From positions 1 through 9,279 of the forward strand of contig VEQB01000067.1 in NCBI GenBank assembly GCA_018883485.1: a stretch of DNA of 9,279 nt, in the 5' to 3' direction. This document shows, one piece after another, positions 1-6,095 of the stretch. The translations under genes were made by a program, and so were the position numbers. The DNA comes from Bacteroidota bacterium. Lineage in GTDB: Bacteria; Bacteroidota; Bacteroidia; UKL13-3. The notes beneath the pieces are model-generated. The model was not told the DNA's origin, did not search any database, and was given only the letters and a program-made list of their open reading frames with translations. Within the stretch, counting starts at the first letter, position 1. Each line of letters starts with the position of its first letter.

Positions 1-2071
1 AAACAGAGGCGCTATCTTGTGAAGATGCAGTTCTCCATGCAGCAAGATCTGTGCGGTTTGCCGTCCAATAGCCAAGACTATTGGTGCCGCCAGAAGCTCC
101 CATAAAATAAACATTATTATTAGATGTATAAGTTGTTGAAGTGGTTGTAATATAAACTAAATGCTTTGCCCCAGAGCCAGAAGCAGTGCTACTGAAAATA
201 TTATTTCTAACAATAACATTTGTAGGTGCAATGGCAATGAACAAGTTTCTTCTTACTCCTGTTGTTCCCGACGCATTATCGTGAATAGTGTTGTTTGCAA
301 TTATTACATTAGTTGAACTAGTAGAATGGTAAATGCCATAGTAAGTACCTGTTGTTGTTATATTCCAAATGGCATTGTTAATAATACGGGTTTCAAATCC
401 TGGGTTATTTACCGAGGTAGCAAACCATATAGGATAAGCGGTATAAGTTCCAGGCCCAGAATCACTTATTTTATTACCTATAACTTGAGTATTTCTAGTA
501 GTTGTTCCATAAATGCCATAAAATGTAGTGAAAGATGGCCTATTCAATCTGCTAAAGGAATTGTTTAAAATTGATACCGTATCAGAATTTGCTAAGTACA
601 CACCATATAAATGAAAATTTGTAAGGCTGTTATTAGCAATAATATGACCTGTATTATTTAAATAACTTGCATTTCCAATCAAGCAAATTGAATAATACCC
701 ACCAATAATTCTATTATTCAAAATACTAATATTTTGAGCATTGCTTCCAGCAGTTGTTGCAGTGGCCGTATTTCCAGAAGCTACAATTCCTGCGTTAGAC
801 GTTGCAGTTGAAGTTAAACCTACATCTATGGTGCTGCGCCTTATGGTTATAAACTGGGAATTATTCCCTAAGTGCACCCCAAAACCTGCAAATGAACCCG
901 CCCCTAAAATATTTAAACTGTCCCAAGTTACAAACCTAGTTCCCGCAAAGGTTACAATTGGAGAAGAACCTGCGCTTATGGTATTTCCGTTACCATTGAT
1001 AGTTATTGTATTTGTGGCGCTTGCGCCTGCTATTATTCCAAAATTAACATTTTCGTTTAAGGTACCGATGCCTGGTGCAAAGTTGATAGTAACTGGTCCA
1101 GATACTCCCACACAACTTAAGGTGGTCGACAAATCTCTTAATGAATAATAATTGGTGGCACTTAATGGTAAAGCTGGATTGATAGTAAAGGTGCCACTTA
1201 ATGCGCCCACTGGCGTTGTAACAAATACTTCAGTAGAGGTATCTCTGTTAGTTCCGCAATTTACCACACAACGGTAAAAACGACTAATGGTTTGGGTTTC
1301 GGTAACCGTTCTTAAGGTATCGTTTGGTAATGGGGTATAAGTTCCTGGTAAACCGCTTGTAGATGTTAACCATTGGTAACCCAAGTTTTGTCTGATAGAG
1401 TCATTTGCCAAACTTAATAGAAAACTTTGGGCGCTGCAGGCCACAGCTCTGTTGCTGGTTGCATTTCCTGCAATTGGTGTTCCACTGCAAGGGATAGCAG
1501 GAATAAATCTAATTGTTCCAATCCAACCTCTTGAATTTATTGTTGGTGCAGTGGGTGGGGTATTGCCTCCATAGCCAATATTAGTTCCAGTAATAATTCT
1601 AACCCCTGCTGCCGAATCTATGGTAACCGGACCAGGATGTGTAAAATAACGCTGACTGGTTGCAAATACGGCTACTCCTAAGGTTGTATTGGCCGGTACT
1701 AATAAGCTCAATCCTGTTAAAAAGGGTTGGGTAACGGTGGTAGTTGTATTGGTAACTGCAGCAACAGTGCCAGACGCCACTAAATTCCAACCATTAATTG
1801 TGGTAAAAGCTGCTGGTGCCCCAGATAATGGCGTATTGTTGAAGTAAACTTCTACTGGAACATTGGCTGTGGTTCCAATAACCCCATGAAACTCTTGAAT
1901 GATAATTGGGAAATTATTGGTGTTTTGCAAATTGAAAGTTACTGTGCCACTGCCATTGTTATTTAAAAAGGTGTTGGTGGTGGTTACAGAAATTTGCCCA
2001 ATTGCCAATTGGCTGGTAATTGACAGTAATAAGCCAAAAAGTAGGTGAAGTTTTAAATATGTTTTTTTCAT
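1..2071 (-). CDS. Secreted surface protein with Ig-like domain and right-handed parallel beta-helix (partial, 3' end outside window)
   Basis: I translated this frame from the ATG at 2071-2069 to base 1 and found 690 codons with no stop. Residues 1-26 form a signal peptide: KK, a Leu-rich core, then an AIG/Q cleavage site. Residues 27-190 look like a beta-sandwich domain. Residues 195-286 resemble the Ig-like domain common in Bacteroidota surface proteins, with C195, C212, C268 and C272 plus YQW and FYRC motifs. From about 290 on, a GTFTINP lead-in, a SGPVTINFAPG segment and a GASATNTITI segment precede Asn-rich short strands of the NNxI type, the usual pattern of parallel beta-helix proteins. 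The visible end carries LAAW and SSQDSAS, also typical of these proteins. The role is probably an adhesin or a carbohydrate-binding or -cleaving surface protein; no catalytic site is visible. A type IX secretion C-terminal domain would be expected beyond the window but cannot be seen. The mature part is very poor in lysine. Sure of the coding frame and domain class, not of function. Confidence 0.9.
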   Translation of the reverse strand, partial: MKKTYLKLHLLFGLLLSITSQLAIGQISVTTTNTFLNNNGSGTVTFNLQNTNNFPIIIQEFHGVIGTTANVPVEVYFNNTPLSGAPAAFTTINGWNLVASGTVAAVTNTTTTVTQPFLTGLSLLVPANTTLGVAVFATSQRYFTHPGPVTIDSAAGVRIITGTNIGYGGNTPPTAPTINSRGWIGTIRFIPAIPCSGTPIAGNATSNRAVACSAQSFLLSLANDSIRQNLGYQWLTSTSGLPGTYTPLPNDTLRTVTETQTISRFYRCVVNCGTNRDTSTEVFVTTPVGALSGTFTINPALPLSATNYYSLRDLSTTLSCVGVSGPVTINFAPGIGTLNENVNFGIIAGASATNTITINGNGNTISAGSSPIVTFAGTRFVTWDSLNILGAGSFAGFGVHLGNNSQFITIRRSTIDVGLTSTATSNAGIVASGNTATATTAGSNAQNISILNNRIIGGYYSICLIGNASYLNNTGHIIANNSLTNFHLYGVYLANSDTVSILNNSFSRLNRPSFTTFYGIYGTTTRNTQVIGNKISDSGPGTYTAYPIWFATSVNNPGFETRIINNAIWNITTTGTYYGIYHSTSSTNVIIANNTIHDNASGTTGVRRNLFIAIAPTNVIVRNNIFSSTASGSGAKHLVYITTTSTTYTSNNNVYFMGASGGTNSLGYWTANRTDLAAWRTASSQDSASV

Positions 2072-2101
2072 AATCGCAATATTTTATGTAGAACCCAGAT
2101 G

Positions 2102-2135
2102 CAAATTTAATACTATTTTAATATTTATAGTTCAA
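2102..2135 (-). promoter_or_regulatory. Bacteroidota-type promoter for the surface protein gene
   Basis: On the minus strand TAAATTTG (bases 2109-2102) matches the -7 consensus TAnnTTTG exactly. A TTG at 2135-2133 lies 23 bases upstream, at the long end of the usual spacing to the -33 element. Transcription would begin near 2095-2098, giving a leader of about 25 bases before the ATG at 2071. No Shine-Dalgarno sequence precedes the start (TATTGCGATT ATG), which is normal for the phylum. Confidence 0.55.
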
Positions 2136-2403
2136 TTTAGTTTTAAAACTGTAATATTATTGTTAAAATTGACAACATATCAAAAATGTGTTAATTATTT
2201 ATATGATTAGTTCTGTCTTCAAACATATTAATAAACTGATTAAAATTTGCCTAATCGGTTATTTTAATTACAAAATGCTAATTAAGTACGAGTGTTTAAA
2301 GATGACTGTGTAAACTCTTTTTTGATTAGATCTTGCATTTATTCAAATTTTCCTTTGTAAATCAGCTTGTAAGTATAAAAACTAAAAGATTTTTTAAGGA
2401 GTA
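2136..2403. other. AT-rich intergenic region between divergent promoters
   Basis: No coding frame with plausible composition and no RNA gene is recognisable here. It is very AT-rich. Two imperfect inverted repeats are visible. One pairs GATTAAAAT (2238-2246) with ATTTTAATT (2261-2269) across 14 bases. The other pairs GAGTGTTTA (2290-2298) with TAAACTC (2311-2317), with a small bulge, and is followed by six T (2318-2323). Both have long loops and few G-C pairs, so neither is a confident regulatory structure. The stretch mainly separates the leftward surface protein promoter from the rightward tRNA promoter. Confidence 0.5.
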
Positions 2404-2434
2404 TTTGCATAAGCGCAACTACTTTATATCTTTG
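2404..2434 (+). promoter_or_regulatory. Promoter of the tRNA-Gly / tRNA-Leu locus
   Basis: TTTG at 2404-2407 and TATCTTTG at 2427-2434 are separated by 19 bases, an exact match to the Bacteroidota vegetative promoter (TTTG, about 19 bases, TAnnTTTG). Transcription would start near 2439-2442, about 12-15 bases before the first base of tRNA-Gly. This is the best promoter in the window. Confidence 0.8.
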
Positions 2435-2453
2435 CACTCCCCAAAAGGGAAAT

Positions 2454-2526
2454 GCGAGAGTAGCTCAGTTGGTAGAGCGCAACCTTGCCAAGGTTGAGGT
2501 CGCGGGTTCGAGCCTCGTCTCTCGCT
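2454..2526 (+). tRNA. tRNA-Gly (anticodon GCC)
   Basis: All four cloverleaf arms can be folded by eye in 73 bases. The acceptor stem GCGAGAG (2454-2460) pairs fully with CTCTCGC (2519-2525). The D stem is GCTC/GAGC. The anticodon stem CAACC/GGTTG encloses the loop TTGCCAA, giving anticodon GCC. The T arm is GCGGG-TTCGAGC-CTCGT with two G-U pairs. The discriminator is T2526, and CCA is not encoded (CTA follows), so the CCA end must be added after transcription. It decodes GGC and GGU glycine codons. Confidence 0.96.
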
Positions 2527-2528
2527 CT

Positions 2529-2558
2529 AAAAAGTTACAGAGCTTCTGTAACTTTTTT
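2529..2558 (+). terminator. Intrinsic terminator between the two tRNA genes
   Basis: AAAAAGTTACAGA (2529-2541) pairs perfectly with TCTGTAACTTTTT (2545-2557) around a GCT loop, and the 3' arm runs into six T (2553-2558). It starts 3 bases after tRNA-Gly and ends 15 bases before tRNA-Leu. It would either end the tRNA-Gly transcript, making tRNA-Leu depend on read-through or its own promoter, or act as a processing hairpin. Confidence 0.7.
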
Positions 2559-2573
2559 CTTTGAATAATTGCT

Positions 2574-2658
2574 GCCCGGGTGGTGGAACTGGTAGACACG
2601 CAGGACTTAAAATCCTGTGTCCTTTAAAGACGTGCGGGTTCAAGTCCCGCCCCGGGTA
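2574..2658 (+). tRNA. tRNA-Leu (anticodon UAA)
   Basis: This is an 85-base class II tRNA with a long variable arm (TGTCCTTTAAAGACGT region). The acceptor GCCCGGG (2574-2580) pairs with CCCGGGT (2651-2657), leaving a G1-U72 wobble. The anticodon stem CAGGA/TCCTG encloses CTTAAAA, giving anticodon TAA. The T arm GCGGG-TTCAAGT-CCCGC is perfect. The discriminator is A2658, as leucyl-tRNA synthetase recognition requires, and CCA is not encoded. It decodes UUA and, by wobble, UUG; UUA is frequent in the genes of this window. Confidence 0.96.
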
Positions 2659-2659
2659 C

Positions 2660-2699
2660 AATCGGACTATTCAAGTTTTGAGTAGTCCGATTTTTTTTT
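2660..2699 (+). terminator. Strong intrinsic terminator after tRNA-Leu
   Basis: A 15-base arm, 2660-2674, starting AATCGGACTA, pairs with 2678-2692, ending TAGTCCGATT. There is one G-U pair, a GTT loop, and a run of nine T (2691-2699). It begins one base past the tRNA-Leu discriminator. It should insulate the tRNA locus from the ndh-type gene that starts at 2766. Confidence 0.9.
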
Positions 2700-2707
2700 A
2701 CCCAAAC

Positions 2708-2736
2708 TTGTATTTCGCTTTTCTACCTTACCTTCG
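2708..2736 (+). promoter_or_regulatory. Probable promoter of the NADH dehydrogenase gene
   Basis: TTG (2708-2710) and TACCTTCG (2729-2736) are separated by 18 bases. The -7 element matches TAnnTTTG except for C in place of the second-last T. It lies just after the tRNA terminator, and transcription from it would give a leader of about 20-25 bases before the ATG at 2766. The same TTCG variant precedes two other genes in the window, which supports the call. Confidence 0.5.
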
Positions 2737-2765
2737 AATTCATTTCGGAATATTATTTCCAACCC

Positions 2766-4016
2766 ATGAAAAAGAAAGTGATTGTTATTGGTGGCGGTTT
2801 TGCAGGCGTTCAACTGATAAAAACATTAGACGAATCTCTTTTTGAGGTGCTCTTAATCGATAAAATTAACCACCACCAATTTCAACCACTATTTTACCAA
2901 GTGGCAACCTCACAATTAGAGCCCGCGAGTATTTCTTTTCCCCTGCGAAACATTTTTAAAAGGAAGCCCAATATACAAATTAGATTAACCGAGGTGCTAT
3001 CTATTAGGCAAGAACACAATGAAATTGAAACTACCATTGGTACTTTTAACTACGATTACCTCATCATTGCCATAGGCTGTAAAACCAACTTTTTTGGCAA
3101 TGAGGAAATTAGTAAACATGCGTTTACCCTTAAAACCACTTACGATGCCATTAGCATCCGCAACCATATTATAGAAAATTTTGAAACTATTATTTCTGCA
3201 AATGCAGAAGATAAGGAAGAACTTCAGAATTTAGTGATTGTGGGGGCAGGGCCTACTGGTGTAGAGTTAGCAGGTGCCTTTGCAGAAATTAAGAACCATA
3301 TCCTACCCAAAGATTATCCCAATATAGATTTTAGTCAGTTTAAAATTACCCTCATAGAAGGAAGTAAACATACGCTAAATAACATGAGCATGTTAGCTAA
3401 AACAGCCTCTCAACGTTATTTAGAAAAGATGGGAGTGCATATCCTTACCCAAACCTTTGTTAAAAAGTATGATGGGCATATTTTAGAATTAAGCACTGGT
3501 CAAACCATGCGCTCTACTACTGTAATTTGGGCTGCTGGTGTAATTGGAAATACCTTAAAAGGGTTGCCAGAAGAAAGTTTAGCTCCAGGTAATAGGATAA
3601 AGGTAAATAGGTTCAACCAGGTAAATGGCACGCAAAATATTTTTGCCATTGGCGATATAGCCTGCATGGAAACTCCTAAATATCCTAAAGGACACCCGCA
3701 GGTTGCTAATGTTGCCATTAACCAAGCAAAGAATTTAGCATCTAATTTGAAAAGAAGTCTTAAGGGAGTTAAAGGCAAGGAGTTTGAGTACCTCGACCTT
3801 GGCTCAATGGCCACCATAGGCCGAAATAAGGCTGTAGTAGATTTGCCTTTCTTTAAATTTAAAGGATATTTTGCTTGGCTAATTTGGATGTTTTTGCACC
3901 TCATGCTTATCTTAAGTGTAAGAAATAAATTGATAATTTTTATCAATTGGGCTTGGGCATATCTTACTAAAGATACTTCGTTAAGGTTAATTTTGAAGCA
4001 GAATAAAGGCAATTGA
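2766..4016 (+). CDS. ndh: Type II NADH:quinone oxidoreductase (NDH-2), FAD-dependent
   Basis: 416 residues, close to the usual length for the family. NDH-2 is a peripheral membrane flavoenzyme that passes electrons from NADH to quinone (menaquinone in most Bacteroidota) without pumping protons. The first Rossmann motif, GGGFAG (9-14), binds FAD, with an acidic strand end near D32. The second, GAGPTG (160-165), followed by E167, binds NADH. AAGV (256-259) and the FAIGDIA segment (293-299) are the usual FAD-contact regions. QVANVAINQA (312-321) corresponds to the family's quinone-site motif. The C-terminal 50 residues are hydrophobic and aromatic (GYFAWLIWMFLHLM, then INWAWAYL), as in the NDH-2 membrane anchor. 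The ATG at 2766 places the first Rossmann strand at residue 4, so the start is well supported. The gene stands alone between the tRNA terminator and a convergent operon. Other disulfide-oxidoreductase-fold enzymes are possible, but the C-terminus argues for NDH-2. Confidence 0.93.
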   Translation: MKKKVIVIGGGFAGVQLIKTLDESLFEVLLIDKINHHQFQPLFYQVATSQLEPASISFPLRNIFKRKPNIQIRLTEVLSIRQEHNEIETTIGTFNYDYLIIAIGCKTNFFGNEEISKHAFTLKTTYDAISIRNHIIENFETIISANAEDKEELQNLVIVGAGPTGVELAGAFAEIKNHILPKDYPNIDFSQFKITLIEGSKHTLNNMSMLAKTASQRYLEKMGVHILTQTFVKKYDGHILELSTGQTMRSTTVIWAAGVIGNTLKGLPEESLAPGNRIKVNRFNQVNGTQNIFAIGDIACMETPKYPKGHPQVANVAINQAKNLASNLKRSLKGVKGKEFEYLDLGSMATIGRNKAVVDLPFFKFKGYFAWLIWMFLHLMLILSVRNKLIIFINWAWAYLTKDTSLRLILKQNKGN

Positions 4017-4050
4017 ACTAGGAAGGCAAAGATTTACGAATTAACCACGT

Positions 4051-4626
4051 TTATTTATAATACTTATTCTTTTCTATTTCCAATCTTACGGCATCTGGAA
4101 CCATGTAGCGAATAGATTTGCCTGCTTGTAAGGTTTCTCTAATGTAGGTAGAGGAGATGTTTAAAAGTGGCACCTCTAACATTTTAATCTTGGGGTGGTT
4201 GGCCAATAAAGGTTTCTCTATAATTCCTACCCTTGCATATACAAATACCTCGTGTTGATCCAATATTTGCTCATAGTTTTTCCACATGTGAAAACTCTTT
4301 AAATTATCTCCACCAATAATTAAAGTAAAGGAATGTTCTGGGTAAGTAGCTCTTAAATTTTTAAGTGTATTTTCTGTGTAAGATGGGCGTGGTAAAGAAA
4401 ATTCAATAGCACTTGTTTTGAACCTATTGTCGCCAGCTATCGCCAATTTTATAAGGTTTAATCTTACTTGCTCATTTAAAAGCTCATCACTTTCTTTAAA
4501 CGGATTTTGAGGAGAAACAACAAACCAAATTTCGTCTAAACCAGAATAATCTGCCATGTAATTGGCAATAATTAAATGGCCTGTATGTATGGGATTAAAC
4601 GACCCAAAGAATAAACCTATTTTCAT
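4051..4626 (-). CDS. nadD: Nicotinate-nucleotide adenylyltransferase
   Basis: 191 residues, the usual size. The enzyme joins nicotinate mononucleotide and ATP to give deamido-NAD in cytoplasmic NAD synthesis. The N-terminus GLFFGSFNPIHTGH (4-17) has the nucleotidyltransferase GSFNPIH and HxGH signature. IGGDNLKSFHMWK (104-116) is the conserved central segment with the DN pair, and ISSTYIRE (157-164) is the C-terminal ISST-x-IR motif that closes over ATP phosphates. The sequence ends shortly after, with KNKYYK. Its ATG overlaps the stop of gmk by 4 bases (ATGA), so translation is probably coupled. It is the last gene of the leftward series and converges on ndh, 34 bases away. No hairpin terminator is visible in those 34 bases. 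Confidence 0.96.
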   Translation of the reverse strand: MKIGLFFGSFNPIHTGHLIIANYMADYSGLDEIWFVVSPQNPFKESDELLNEQVRLNLIKLAIAGDNRFKTSAIEFSLPRPSYTENTLKNLRATYPEHSFTLIIGGDNLKSFHMWKNYEQILDQHEVFVYARVGIIEKPLLANHPKIKMLEVPLLNISSTYIRETLQAGKSIRYMVPDAVRLEIEKNKYYK

Positions 4627-5192
4627 TTGTGATTATTAATAAAAGTAGCAACCAAATCTTCTGCTTGTTCTAAGGCAACTTCTAAATGTTCATTTAAGAT
4701 TACTTTCTCAAATTTATCTTCATAAGCCAATTCTTGAACGGCTTTATTTACACGCATTTTAAGGGTTTCTTCATTTTCTGTAGAACGGTATCTTAATCGA
4801 TGCTCTAGGGCTGCCACAGAGGGTGGTTTTACAAATACACCCAAAGCCTTATCTCCAAAATATTTTTTTAGGTTCAAACCGCCTACCACGTCTACATCAA
4901 AAATTACCACCTTACCATTTTGCCAAATGCGTGTAATTTCAGATTTTAAGGTGCCGTAAAAAACACCCCCATATACTTCTTCATATTCTAAAAAATCACC
5001 TGCAGCAACATGTTGTTTAAACTCTGCTTGCGACATGAAATAATAATCCTTGCCATTTTCTTCACCTGCTCTTTTTGCCCTCGTACAAGCGCTAATAGAA
5101 AAAGCTAATCGGTTTTCTGTTTTTAGCAAATGTTTTACAATGGTAGTTTTGCCAGAGCCACTCGGCGCACAAAATATGATTACTTTCTCCAT
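4623..5192 (-). CDS. gmk: Guanylate kinase
   Basis: 189 residues, a normal length. It phosphorylates GMP to GDP with ATP in the cytoplasm, feeding GTP, dGTP and (p)ppGpp pools. The P-loop APSGSGKTT is at residues 9-17. The GMP-binding region SISACTR (32-38), followed by GEENGKDYYF (43-52), matches the guanylate kinase signature, with Cys at 36 where Thr is more usual. FLEYEEVYG (67-75), with YGT at 79-81, completes the GMP site. FDVDVVGG (98-105) is the Walker B-type strand. RLRYRSTENEET (132-143) is the lid. It starts 5 bases after the yicC stop and its own stop overlaps nadD, so it lies inside a tight yicC-gmk-nadD unit. Confidence 0.96.
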   Translation of the reverse strand: MEKVIIFCAPSGSGKTTIVKHLLKTENRLAFSISACTRAKRAGEENGKDYYFMSQAEFKQHVAAGDFLEYEEVYGGVFYGTLKSEITRIWQNGKVVIFDVDVVGGLNLKKYFGDKALGVFVKPPSVAALEHRLRYRSTENEETLKMRVNKAVQELAYEDKFEKVILNEHLEVALEQAEDLVATFINNHK

Positions 5193-5197
5193 TACCC

Positions 5198-6067
5198 CTA
5201 TAACACGTTGTTAATTTGTTCCTTTATCTTTTCTAATTCATCCTTCATTTCAACAACTTTGCGTTGCATTAAAGAATGGTTGCTTTTAGAGCCAATGGTA
5301 TTAATTTCTCTCCCCATTTCTTGTGCTATAAAACCAAGTTTTTTACCAGTAGAAGCACTGTTTAAGGTTTCTTCAAAATAGGCACAATGTTGTCTTAAGC
5401 GAGATTTTTCTTCACTAATATCCAGCTTCTCCAAATAGTAGATAAGCTCTTGTTCAAACCTGTTCTTATCTGCCATCTCACTTTGCAAGTTGTGCAATTC
5501 TTTTTGTAAACGCTCTCTTACATTTTTAATGCGTTCTTCTTCAAATGGGCTAAGCGCTTCCATAGAGGCAAGTATACTCTGGCATAAGCCTAAAAGTTCT
5601 TTTTCTAAAACCCCACCTTCTGTTTTTCTAAAGCCATCAAATTGCGTATATGCCTTTTCTGCTGTGGCTAAAATTTGCTTCCAATCTTCCTCCGAGGGAG
5701 TTTCTTCGCTGTTTTGGATAATGTTTGGAATCAAGAAAATATTGTTTAACAATTCGCTCGATTGCCAGCCACTTTTATCGCTTAATTGCTTTACTTCATT
5801 TAAATAGTAAAGGGCAACGTCTTGGTTTAACGGACTCACTTTATCTTCCATTAACTTGTATTGCAGATTTACAAAAACCTGCGCAGTGCCTCTTTCAATC
5901 CACTTGCCCAACTCTCTTCTAAGCTCTAATTCTTTGTGTTGCCATTGCCTAGGCATTTTTAAATTAAGGTCTAAGAACTTGCTATTAAGCGACCTAATTT
6001 CAACTTTTACATTAAACTTTTCGGTATCGGTTTCGGCCAAGCCAAAGCCGGTCATTGATCTTAACAT
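5198..6067 (-). CDS. yicC: YicC/YloC family protein, probable endoribonuclease
   Basis: 289 residues from the ATG at 6067, matching the family length of about 290. I chose this start because MLRSMTGFG is the near-invariant N-terminus of the family (MIRSMTAYA in E. coli). The frame stays open upstream to 6142, but that would add 25 unrelated residues and overlap the preceding gene by 47 bases. The N-terminal domain carries EIRSLNSKFLDL (about 23-34). The C-terminal domain has KKLGFIAQEMGREINTIGSK and ends LEKIKEQINNVL, matching the DUF1732 consensus. The middle is helical and charged (EEERIKNVRERLQKEL). E. coli YicC and B. subtilis YloC have been reported as endoribonucleases; activity here is inferred from family only. 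It lies directly upstream of gmk, a frequent arrangement in Bacteroidota. Confidence 0.93.
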   Translation of the reverse strand: MLRSMTGFGLAETDTEKFNVKVEIRSLNSKFLDLNLKMPRQWQHKELELRRELGKWIERGTAQVFVNLQYKLMEDKVSPLNQDVALYYLNEVKQLSDKSGWQSSELLNNIFLIPNIIQNSEETPSEEDWKQILATAEKAYTQFDGFRKTEGGVLEKELLGLCQSILASMEALSPFEEERIKNVRERLQKELHNLQSEMADKNRFEQELIYYLEKLDISEEKSRLRQHCAYFEETLNSASTGKKLGFIAQEMGREINTIGSKSNHSLMQRKVVEMKDELEKIKEQINNVL

Positions 6068-6083
6068 AGGATTGTATAAGCTG

Positions 6084-6091
6084 CGAAGGTA
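6084..6091 (-). promoter_or_regulatory. Candidate -7 promoter element before yicC
   Basis: On the minus strand TACCTTCG (followed by CAG) lies in the 28-base gap between the DMT transporter stop and the yicC ATG, ending 16 bases before the start codon. It matches TAnnTTTG except for one C. A clear TTG at the -33 position is missing: with a 19-base spacer the triplet is TTT. It could give yicC-gmk-nadD its own transcript with a very short leader. Support comes mainly from its likeness to the sites at 2729 and 8372. Confidence 0.4.
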
Positions 6092-6095
6092 AGCA

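Noticed and set aside
326..568. Plus-strand open frame of 80 residues
   Set aside because: Antisense to the beta-helix part of the surface protein; no domain, no start context, odd Ser/Cys/Ile composition.
741..1148. Plus-strand open frame of 135 residues, Pro/Val/Ala-rich
   Set aside because: It lies entirely antisense to the surface protein frame, which is open over 690 codons with a signal peptide and recognisable domains. Its composition is the complement of Thr/Asn/Gly-rich codons.
1599..1790. Minus-strand open frame of 63 residues
   Set aside because: A different frame inside the surface protein gene, with no recognisable motif.
2561..2845. Plus-strand open frame of 94 residues reading through tRNA-Leu and its terminator
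   Set aside because: The bases are explained by the tRNA, the terminator hairpin and the start of the NADH dehydrogenase gene.
3500..4012. Minus-strand open frame of 170 residues
   Set aside because: Antisense to the well-supported NDH-2 C-terminus; no family motif and low plausibility as a protein.
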